A DNA stretch of 5,170 bases from an uncultured Clostridia bacterium (GTDB taxonomy: Bacteria; Bacillota; Clostridia; Oscillospirales; Acutalibacteraceae). The first letter of the stretch is position 1. Each line of letters begins with the position of its first letter. The notes below the pieces were generated by a model that was given only the letters and a program-made list of their open reading frames with translations, had not been told where the DNA came from and ran no database searches. The position numbers and the translations under genes are program-made. This document shows positions 1-5,170 of the stretch, in pieces. The DNA is taken from assembly GCA_946535695.1 (NCBI GenBank), contig CAMNDS010000070.1, positions 1 through 5,170 on the forward strand, in the 5' to 3' direction.

Positions 1-146
1 CAGTTTCGAAATAAATCTATTATAGAAATATAAAAGATTTACATCCAACGCCACCGGAGGGAAATTTTGTTTTTTATTTTTCAAGTACGTGTATTAAAAT
101 GAAAAAAATCGAAATTTTTGATATTATGAAACAAGGTAGTGAATAA
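1..146 (+). pseudogene. Possible broken 3' end of a HisC-like aminotransferase
   Basis: No intact reading frame covers this stretch, but conceptual pieces in different frames resemble the C-terminal part of class I/II (HisC-like) PLP aminotransferases. Frame 1 (bases 1-27) reads QFRNKSIIE. Frame 3 (from base 27) then reads NIKDLHPTPPEGNFVF and later KMKKIEIFDIMKQG, ending at TAA 144-146. The first part recalls the family's 'PS.xNFvlv' strand. A third piece in frame 1 from 133 (VVNKIDSKVGK) would suit the following segment but lies partly inside the next gene. The joins need at least one missing base near 27 and another shift near 133-137. This is pattern recognition over short AT-rich pieces and may be chance; the stretch could equally be untranslated leader. 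Only the last part of any such gene is in the window. Confidence 0.25.
133..136 (+). promoter_or_regulatory. Weak Shine-Dalgarno for the TTG start at 149
   Basis: AAGG lies 12 bases before the TTG at 149, a longer spacing than ideal. It supports the non-ATG start because there is no ATG in this frame until codon 53, which is inside the membrane helix. The site is usable but weak, which suggests modest initiation. Confidence 0.4.
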
Positions 147-148
147 AA

Positions 149-838
149 TTGATTCCAAAGTGGGAAAAAATACCCAATTTTGCAGTAAATAAAATCGTAA
201 AAAAATATTATAGTTACATAATTTTGAAAAAAAAATCACTTATTTTAAAACGAATCCTAGATATTTTACTTTCTTTTTTACTTATTATTATTTTATTAAT
301 TCCCATGATCATTATCAGTTTTGCCATAAAAATTAATTCTAAAGGTCAAATTTTTTATAAACAAAAACGCATAACTCAATATGGAAAAGAATTTGTTATA
401 TTAAAATTTAGAACTATGTATGAAAATTCTGATAAATTAGGTTTTTTAACTTGTAGCAATGATTCAAGAGTAACTAAAATAGGCAAAATACTTAGAAAAT
501 TCAGACTCGACGAATTTCCACAATTAATAAATATTTTGGTTGGGGATATGACTTTTGTAGGGACACGACCGGAAGTCCCAAAATATGTTGAAAAATATAC
601 GAGCGAAATGCTTGCAACGTTGCTTTTACCGGCAGGGCTAACTTCGATTGCAAGTGTAAATTTTCGAGATGAATCGGAATATTTGAGAAATTCTTCAGAT
701 TCTGATAAAATATATTTAGAAAAGATTCTTCCGGAAAAGATGAAGTATAATCTTGAATATTTAAATAATTTCAGTATTTTTTTGGACATAAAAGTTATGT
801 TTTTAACTGCTTTAAAGATATTTAGTATTTTGAGGTAA
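149..838 (+). CDS. Undecaprenyl-phosphate sugar-1-phosphate transferase (PglC/EpsL type)
   Basis: This 229-residue protein is a small bacterial sugar transferase of the monotopic phosphoglycosyl transferase family. The family moves a sugar-1-phosphate from a UDP-sugar to undecaprenyl phosphate on the inner face of the membrane, the first membrane step of surface-glycan assembly. In order it shows a basic N-terminal tail with WEK and KKYY, LKR (33-35) leading into one hydrophobic re-entrant helix (about 36-60, with Pro52 at its break), KFRTM (86-90), RLDEFPQL (119-126) with the catalytic Asp121-Glu122 pair, GDMTFVGTRPE (132-142), and LLLPAGLTS (158-166). It lacks the extra N-terminal membrane domain of WbaP/WcaJ-type enzymes and is near the usual length of the short form. 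The TTG start is chosen because the 'WE.(L/I)P...KKYY' tail is, as I recall, typical of Clostridia-type members. The next gene starts 3 bases after its stop. The sugar is not predictable, although the adjacent aminotransferase suggests an amino sugar. Confidence 0.92.
   Translation: MIPKWEKIPNFAVNKIVKKYYSYIILKKKSLILKRILDILLSFLLIIILLIPMIIISFAIKINSKGQIFYKQKRITQYGKEFVILKFRTMYENSDKLGFLTCSNDSRVTKIGKILRKFRLDEFPQLINILVGDMTFVGTRPEVPKYVEKYTSEMLATLLLPAGLTSIASVNFRDESEYLRNSSDSDKIYLEKILPEKMKYNLEYLNNFSIFLDIKVMFLTALKIFSILR
832..835 (+). promoter_or_regulatory. Shine-Dalgarno for the GTG start at 842
   Basis: GAGG sits directly before the stop codon of the sugar transferase and 6 bases before the GTG at 842. 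It decides the non-ATG start of the aminotransferase and implies coupled translation of the two genes. Confidence 0.7.
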
Positions 839-841
839 TTT

Positions 842-2035
842 GTGAAAAAAATATTATTTTCTCCACCAGATATAACTCAACAAGAAGTTGATGCTGTAAC
901 CGAGGTTTTAGAATCTGGCTGGATAACAACGGGGCCTAAAACAAAAGAGTTTGAAAAAAAAATTTCAGATTTTTGCAATACAAAAAAAACCATATGTATG
1001 AATTCTGCAACTGCCTGTATGGAATCTGCTTTGCGATTGTTGGAAATTGGACCTGGCGATGAAGTGATAGTCACACCTTATACTTACACAGCTTCGTGTT
1101 CTGTAATATACCATGTTGGCGCTAAACCAGTTATGGTAGATTTATCTGAAGATTCTTTTGAAATGAATTATGAAAAAGTTTCATATGCAATAAACGAAAA
1201 AACTAAGGCTATAATCCCAGTTGACCTCGGCGGGGTTTTGTGTGATTACGATAAGATTTTTGAAATTATCAATTTAAAAAAGAATATTTTTAAACCCAGA
1301 AACAAGTTGCAAGAACAAATTGGTCGGATTTGCGTGCTTGCGGATTCCGCACACAGCTTTGGAGCAAAATATAAAGGTAAAATCAGTGGCGAGATAGCTG
1401 ACTTTACCGCTTTTTCTTTTCATGCCGTTAAAAATTTGACTACCGGTGAAGGCGGTGCTCTGACGTGGAATTTAAATAATATTAAAAATGAAAATATTTA
1501 CGAAAAATTATCGCTAATTTCATTACATGGTCAAAATAAAGACGCGTTGGCAAAAACTCAGCTTTCAAGCTGGGAATATGATATACTTACGCTGGGTTAT
1601 AAAAATAACATGACGGATATTATGGCAGCTATTGGTATCATTCAACTTGAAAGATATGAAGAGTTAATACAAAAAAGGCGTAATTTAGCCAGAATTTATA
1701 ACAATTTAATCGAAAATTTAGAAGTAGATATTTATCAAACTGATGCAAAACTTGAAGATTCTAATATTCATCTTTATATTTTAAGACTTAAAAATAAAGA
1801 CGAAGATTTTAGAAATAAAGTAATCGAACAAATGGCAAACTTGGGAATAGCTACAAATGTACATTATAAGCCCCTTCCGCTATTTACTGCTTATAAAAAA
1901 ATGGGATTTAATATAAACGATTTTCTTAATGCTTTTAAGATGTATGAAAATGAAATTACATTGCCGCTTCATACTTTAATGCAACCGGAAGACGTGGAAA
2001 TAGTATGTAAAAATTTAAAAAAAATAATCAATTAA
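842..2035 (+). CDS. DegT/DnrJ/EryC1/StrS-family sugar aminotransferase (ArnB/PseC-like)
   Basis: This is a 397-residue PLP enzyme of normal family length. The family transfers an amino group, usually from glutamate, to the keto group of a nucleotide-activated keto-deoxy sugar in the cytoplasm. The N-terminus carries the family signature SGWITTGPKTKEFE (25-38). Next come NSATA (54-58) in the cofactor phosphate pocket, DEVIVTPYTYTAS (73-85), KAIIPVDLGG (122-131), ADSAHSFGA (167-175) with Asp168 expected to pair with the pyridine nitrogen, and SFHAVKNLTTGEGGA (192-206) with Lys197 as the Schiff-base lysine. GYKNNMTDI and a C-terminal 'PLH' stretch follow, as in ArnB and PseC. Residues about 146-163 form a charged insert relative to ArnB. 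GTG is preceded by GAGG, and there is no alternative upstream start. Next to a PglC-type transferase it plausibly supplies a 4-amino-4,6-dideoxy sugar nucleotide, but 3-keto substrates cannot be excluded from sequence alone. Confidence 0.93.
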   Translation: MKKILFSPPDITQQEVDAVTEVLESGWITTGPKTKEFEKKISDFCNTKKTICMNSATACMESALRLLEIGPGDEVIVTPYTYTASCSVIYHVGAKPVMVDLSEDSFEMNYEKVSYAINEKTKAIIPVDLGGVLCDYDKIFEIINLKKNIFKPRNKLQEQIGRICVLADSAHSFGAKYKGKISGEIADFTAFSFHAVKNLTTGEGGALTWNLNNIKNENIYEKLSLISLHGQNKDALAKTQLSSWEYDILTLGYKNNMTDIMAAIGIIQLERYEELIQKRRNLARIYNNLIENLEVDIYQTDAKLEDSNIHLYILRLKNKDEDFRNKVIEQMANLGIATNVHYKPLPLFTAYKKMGFNINDFLNAFKMYENEITLPLHTLMQPEDVEIVCKNLKKIIN

Positions 2036-2039
2036 AAAC

Positions 2040-3437
2040 ATGATTTTAAAATTAAATAAAAATATATTTTATAATGTTAGCCTGTTTAGAATATGTTATA
2101 CAATTTCGCTACTTTTTGAGATTATAGCTATACATCCTATAGAAACTCTTGCCGGATGGATAAATGGAATTACTTTTATTTGGGGAATTTTTATATGTAT
2201 TCATATGATGTTCTATGAATCTTATAAATTTAAAATAGAAAACAAAAATATTGCATTTTTATTTATAATTTTAGGCATTTTTACATCATGCTTTAATTTT
2301 TCGAACAATATTTTGATGAATTTAATAACGATTTTAAATAATTTTTTTTGTATTTTTTTATTTTTAGGTATGAATAAAAATACAAGCAAAAATAGAGTTA
2401 ATGCCGAAATGAATTTTATGTTTAAATTTATAGTATATTTTAGTTTTTTGGTTTCTATTTTTAGTATTTATATACTTTTTGCATATAAAAACATAAATTT
2501 TATGGGACATGACATCGGTATATCACAAAACAGATTTTTTGGAATAACAACTAATCCAAACCAATTAGCATTTTTATCAGTAATATCAATATTTTCTTGT
2601 AATTTGTTGCAAGATCCATATTTTAAAAATAAGTTTGAATTTAATAAAATTTTCTTAAAAATATGTACTACTTTAAGTATTGTAACTCTATTCTTAACAG
2701 ATTCAAATGCAGCATTCATTTTTATAACAATTTATTTATCAATAAGATTATTTTACGAAAATTTTTCAAGCTATGATAAAATAAAAAATGTAAATTTTTT
2801 GCGAGAAATTATTTTTGTATTTATGTTCATTACTTTTATAGTTTCTGGTTCCTTCCTTGCAAGAATGGGATGCCAAAAACTTGTAACTAAAATAGTAAAT
2901 TCGCAAAAAATCAATGAACATCTGTCCGAAGAACAAAAAATTCTTCGTCTTGATGATTTTAAAGAACCGTTAAAGATTGGACGTGGCAACCATGAACTAA
3001 GTAGCGGTAGAATTTTACTTTTTAAACAGGGTATAAAACTATCTAAAATACATCCTATTATAGGGATTGGACGTGAAAATTTGTATTACTATTCAAAAAT
3101 TTATATTGATAATGGGTTGGCGTTTCCCAATAATCGAGCTGATTTACATAATATTTATTTAACTATTATAGTTTCATACGGCTGGGGCGGATTTATACTT
3201 TTTATGATATTAATATTATCGTTATTTTATAAAATCGCTTATGAAATATTCATAAACATACATAATAAAAATTCAAAATTCATTTCTAAATTATTTGCAA
3301 TTATAATCGCTTATTTTGCTTATGCCAATTTTGAAGTTGGAATTTTATCTGGAATAGCGTTTGCAGATGTTTTAATATGGTTATATCTTGGATATGCTAT
3401 GATGTTTATAAATCCAAACAAAAAAACTAATTTTTAG
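2040..3437 (+). CDS. Polytopic O-antigen polymerase/ligase family protein (Wzy/WaaL type)
   Basis: This 465-residue, very hydrophobic protein has about ten to twelve predicted membrane segments: roughly 12-32, 41-58, 70-88, 91-110, 128-150, 174-190, 205-240 (one or two), 254-274, 376-400, 415-430 and 436-457. Residues about 275-370 form a long hydrophilic loop, expected outside the cytoplasmic membrane. The order of motifs fits the Wzy/WaaL superfamily: GITTNPNQLAFLS (168-180), SSGRILLFKQG (321-331) followed by HPIIGIGREN (338-347), and the loop-end DLHNIYLTIIVSYGWGG (368-384), where His370-Asn371 is the usual 'HN.yl' element. Polymerases join repeat units on the outer face of the membrane, while ligases pass the chain to an acceptor; these motifs do not separate the two. 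The ATG lies 4 bases after the preceding stop with no recognisable Shine-Dalgarno, so it may depend on translational coupling. Its base composition is the most AT-rich in the window. Confidence 0.85.
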   Translation: MILKLNKNIFYNVSLFRICYTISLLFEIIAIHPIETLAGWINGITFIWGIFICIHMMFYESYKFKIENKNIAFLFIILGIFTSCFNFSNNILMNLITILNNFFCIFLFLGMNKNTSKNRVNAEMNFMFKFIVYFSFLVSIFSIYILFAYKNINFMGHDIGISQNRFFGITTNPNQLAFLSVISIFSCNLLQDPYFKNKFEFNKIFLKICTTLSIVTLFLTDSNAAFIFITIYLSIRLFYENFSSYDKIKNVNFLREIIFVFMFITFIVSGSFLARMGCQKLVTKIVNSQKINEHLSEEQKILRLDDFKEPLKIGRGNHELSSGRILLFKQGIKLSKIHPIIGIGRENLYYYSKIYIDNGLAFPNNRADLHNIYLTIIVSYGWGGFILFMILILSLFYKIAYEIFINIHNKNSKFISKLFAIIIAYFAYANFEVGILSGIAFADVLIWLYLGYAMMFINPNKKTNF

Positions 3438-3440
3438 GAG
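3436..3440 (+). promoter_or_regulatory. Strong Shine-Dalgarno for ispF
   Basis: AGGAG overlaps the TAG stop of the preceding membrane-protein gene and lies 6 bases before the ATG at 3447. It is the best ribosome binding site in the plus-strand run, suggesting ispF is translated more strongly than the three genes before it. Confidence 0.8.
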
Positions 3441-3446
3441 ATTTTT

Positions 3447-3950
3447 ATGAATCAAAGAGTAGGAATTGGTTATGATGTCCATAAACTTGAACAAGGTACC
3501 AATTTAATTATCGGAGGCGTGAAAATTAAAAGCGAATATGGTTGCGTTTCGCACAGCGATGGCGATGTACTTACGCATGCTGTAATTGATGCAATTTTAG
3601 GAGCGTGCTGTAAAAAAGATATAGGATATTATTTTCCTCCAACTGATCAAAAGTATAAAGATATAAATAGTTTAATATTACTAAAAAACACATTAAACAT
3701 TATATCAGATTTTCAAATTGTCAACCTTGACTGTACAGTAATTTTACAATCTCCAAAGCTTCTTGAATATCGTGAAAAAATTCAAGAAAATTTGGCAACA
3801 AGCTGCAACATTTCACAAGAAAAAATAAATATTAAATTTAAAACTGAAGAATCTTTAGGTTTTACCGGGAATATGCAAGGTATAAAGGCAATCGTTGTGT
3901 GTTTGGTAGAAAAACTATTAGAAAAAAATGGTGCTGGTAATCGGACTTGA
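3447..3950 (+). CDS. ispF: 2-C-methyl-D-erythritol 2,4-cyclodiphosphate synthase
   Basis: IspF converts CDP-methylerythritol 2-phosphate into the cyclic diphosphate MEcPP, releasing CMP, in the MEP isoprenoid pathway. The active sites of the cytosolic homotrimer lie between subunits. Visible motifs are GIGYDVH (6-12), SHSDGDVLTHAVIDA (35-49), KKDIGYYFPPTD and QSPKLLEYREKI. Metal ligands match E. coli Asp8, His10 and His42 as Asp10, His12 and His44, and the E. coli His34, Asp46, Asp56, Pro103 and Lys104 equivalents are present. Departures by eye are FPPTD for the usual FPDTD, and KTEESLGFTGNMQGI for TTTEKLGFTGRGEGI: Glu135 and Phe139 equivalents are kept, but those of Thr132, Arg142 and Glu149 are Lys, Asn and Ile. 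At 167 residues it is slightly longer than the 159 of E. coli. Its last residues (about GAGNRT) are read across the antisense of the tRNA-Leu 3' end. It is a stand-alone gene, not an IspDF fusion, and probably the last gene of the transcript. Confidence 0.93.
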   Translation: MNQRVGIGYDVHKLEQGTNLIIGGVKIKSEYGCVSHSDGDVLTHAVIDAILGACCKKDIGYYFPPTDQKYKDINSLILLKNTLNIISDFQIVNLDCTVILQSPKLLEYREKIQENLATSCNISQEKINIKFKTEESLGFTGNMQGIKAIVVCLVEKLLEKNGAGNRT

Positions 3951-4015
3951 ACCGATACGACATCTCTGCCGAGGGATTTTAAGTCCCTTGCGTCTACCTA
4001 TTCCGCCATACCAGC
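3929..4015 (-). tRNA. trnL: tRNA-Leu, anticodon UAA, with encoded CCA
   Basis: Read on the minus strand this is an 87-base class II tRNA. The acceptor arms GCTGGTA and TACCAGC pair over all 7 bp, followed by discriminator A and a genomic CCA (3929-3931). T8 and G9, a short GCG/CGC D-stem with GGTAGA in its loop, anticodon stem AGGGA/TCCCT with loop CTTAAAA, and T-arm ATCGG-TTCGAGT-CCGAT are all present. The anticodon TAA is at 3979-3981. The long variable arm CGGCA-GAGA-TGTCG pairs over 5 bp with one G-T, as expected for leucine. The gene begins 23 bases after the tuf stop with no room for its own usual promoter outside tuf, so it is probably cut from a tuf transcript. Its 3' end overlaps the ispF coding region by 22 bases on the opposite strand. 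Confidence 0.97.
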
Positions 4016-4016
4016 A

Positions 4017-4036
4017 TTTGCCCAAAAATGGGCAAA
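4017..4036 (-). other. Perfect hairpin between tuf and tRNA-Leu
   Basis: TTTGCCCA, a four-base loop, then TGGGCAAA form an 8-bp perfect stem. On the minus strand it begins 2 bases after the tuf stop and ends one base before the tRNA 5' end. No T-run follows it in that direction (the tRNA starts at once), so it does not look like a standard intrinsic terminator. On the plus strand only mixed A/T sequence follows. It may protect the tuf mRNA 3' end after the tRNA is cut out, or cause partial termination; the role is inferred. Confidence 0.6.
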
Positions 4037-4038
4037 AA

Positions 4039-5170
4039 TTATTCTATAATTTTAGTTACAACACCTGAACCAACAGTTCTTCCACCTTCACGAATAGCAA
4101 ACCTCAAACCTTCCTCAACTGCAATAGGAGTTATCAACTCAACGTTCATTGTGACATTGTCACCAGGCATACACATTTCAGTTCCAGAAGGCAAACTTAT
4201 AACCCCCGTAACATCAGTTGTTCTAAAATAAAACTGAGGTCTATAATTGTTGAAAAACGGAGTATGACGACCACCTTCCTCTTTTTTCAAAACATAAACT
4301 TGCCCTTCAAACTTGGTATGAGGATGTATGGTTCCGGGTTTAGCAATAACTTGTCCCCTCTCGATATCATCTTTTTCAATTCCACGGAGAAGTACACCAA
4401 TATTATCCCCCGCCTCGGCGGAATCAAGAAGCTTTCTAAACATTTCAATACCAGTAACAGTACTTTTTTTGGATTCACCCATACCAACAATCTCAACTTC
4501 TTCGTTCATATTAAGTTTTCCACGCTCGACTCTACCTGTCGCGACAGTTCCACGACCGGTAATTGTAAAAATATCTTCGATTGGCATCAAAAATGGCTTA
4601 TCAGAATCTCTTTCAGGAGTTGGAACAAACTCGTCAATTGCTTTCATTAATTCATGAATACAAGCGTACTCAGGAGCAGATGGGTCTTTAGAATTAGATT
4701 CCAAAACTTTTAAAGCTGAACCTTTTATGATTGGAGTATCATCTCCAGGGAACTCATATTCATTCAAAAGTTCACGAATTTCCATTTCAACTAAATCTAA
4801 CAATTCAGGATCATCAACTTGGTCAATTTTATTCATAAAAACAACTATATGAGGAACGCCAACCTGACGCGACAAAAGTATATGTTCACGCGTTTGAGGC
4901 ATTGGACCATCCGCAGCTGAAACGACTAAAATTGCTCCATCCATTTGAGCAGCGCCGGTAATCATATTCTTAACATAATCCGCGTGACCCGGGCAATCAA
5001 CATGTGCGTAATGCCTTTTTTCAGTTTCGTATTCAACATGAGCAGTATTAATCGTAATACCTCTTTCACGCTCTTCAGGCGCCTTATCAATACTGTCATA
5101 AGCAAAAAATTGTGCTTTGCCTTCAAAACTCAAAACTTTAGTAATTGCAGCAGTTAAAGTAGTTTTTCCA
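4039..5170 (-). CDS. tuf: Translation elongation factor EF-Tu (5' end outside window)
   Basis: This is the GTPase that carries aminoacyl-tRNA to the ribosome in the cytoplasm. The reading frame stays open to the window edge: before the TTG codon at 5133-5131, which encodes an internal leucine, it reads [12 protein letters not shown], the end of the GHVDHGKT P-loop. About 376 residues are present and roughly 23 N-terminal ones are missing. Visible G-domain elements are RGITI (switch I), DCPGHADYV (G3, near 4998-4970), NKID (G4, 4833-4822) and GSALK (G5). Domain 2 has [13 protein letters not shown], and domain 3 has [24 protein letters not shown] and the terminal [19 protein letters not shown] short insert of about 5 residues relative to E. 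coli follows the G5 region (around 4654-4701). Base composition is clearly less AT-rich than in the plus-strand genes, as usual for a highly expressed, conserved gene. tRNA-Leu follows 23 bases downstream. Confidence 0.98.
   Translation of the reverse strand, partial: GKTTLTAAITKVLSFEGKAQFFAYDSIDKAPEERERGITINTAHVEYETEKRHYAHVDCPGHADYVKNMITGAAQMDGAILVVSAADGPMPQTREHILLSRQVGVPHIVVFMNKIDQVDDPELLDLVEMEIRELLNEYEFPGDDTPIIKGSALKVLESNSKDPSAPEYACIHELMKAIDEFVPTPERDSDKPFLMPIEDIFTITGRGTVATGRVERGKLNMNEEVEIVGMGESKKSTVTGIEMFRKLLDSAEAGDNIGVLLRGIEKDDIERGQVIAKPGTIHPHTKFEGQVYVLKKEEGGRHTPFFNNYRPQFYFRTTDVTGVISLPSGTEMCMPGDNVTMNVELITPIAVEEGLRFAIREGGRTVGSGVVTKIIE

Noticed and set aside
67..100. Promoter-like TTGTTT (67-72) with TATTAA or TAAAAT (92-100)
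   Set aside because: The sequence is so AT-rich that such matches are expected by chance, the spacing is 19 or 22 bases, and the preceding genes outside the window may drive transcription.
376..789. Minus-strand open frame of 137 codons opposite the sugar transferase
   Set aside because: It lies wholly antisense to a well-supported enzyme, has no recognisable motif and reads as the complement of its codons.
4017..4036. Hairpin as a standard intrinsic terminator
   Set aside because: No run of T follows the stem on either strand; in the minus direction the tRNA begins one base later.
4264..4657. Plus-strand open frames of 128 and 109 codons opposite tuf
   Set aside because: They are antisense shadows of the strongly conserved EF-Tu gene, with no domain and no ribosome binding site of note.
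5131..5133. TTG at 5133 as the start of a 364-residue EF-Tu
   Set aside because: The frame continues upstream through TLTAAITKV to GKT of the P-loop, so this is an internal leucine codon and the gene is merely cut by the window edge.
1..5170. CRISPR array, insertion sequence, phage or defence system
   Set aside because: I saw no regularly spaced repeats, terminal inverted repeats, transposase, integrase or nuclease motifs on either strand.

Overview
The window comes from a low-GC bacterial chromosome that makes isoprenoids by the MEP route. A line inside the polysaccharide genes (2401-2460) has 11 G/C in 60, while one inside the elongation-factor gene (4861-4920) has 31 in 60. The sugar transferase and aminotransferase look most like cell-surface polysaccharide genes of low-GC anaerobes such as Clostridia. 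The EF-Tu is not clearly of one phylum, so I do not assign a lineage beyond AT-rich bacterium, plausibly host- or gut-associated.

Plus strand, 1-3950. After a short stretch that may hold the broken end of an aminotransferase-like gene (1-146), there is a tight run of four genes. They are a PglC/EpsL-type sugar-phosphate transferase (149-838), an ArnB/PseC-like DegT-family PLP aminotransferase (842-2035), a polytopic Wzy/WaaL-type O-antigen polymerase or ligase (2040-3437) and ispF (3447-3950). The gaps between them are 3, 4 and 9 bases, so they are probably one transcript. The first three form the end of a surface-glycan cluster: the aminotransferase would make a 4-amino sugar nucleotide, the sugar transferase would load the first sugar-1-phosphate onto undecaprenyl phosphate, and the membrane protein would polymerise or transfer the finished chains. 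IspF is a housekeeping enzyme, with a possible indirect link because undecaprenyl phosphate is itself made from MEP-derived isoprenoids.

Minus strand, 3929-5170. The gene for EF-Tu (tuf, 5' end beyond the window) runs leftward. It is followed 23 bases later by a class II tRNA-Leu(UAA) gene with an encoded CCA end, and a perfect 8-bp hairpin sits between them. The tRNA converges on ispF and the two overlap by 22 bases, so the last residues of IspF are read from the antisense strand of the tRNA.

I see no CRISPR array, insertion sequence, phage gene or clear new system. The points of interest are the ispF/tRNA overlap without a visible terminator, several substitutions in the IspF active-site region, the tuf-tRNA linkage, and the possible gene remnant at the left edge.
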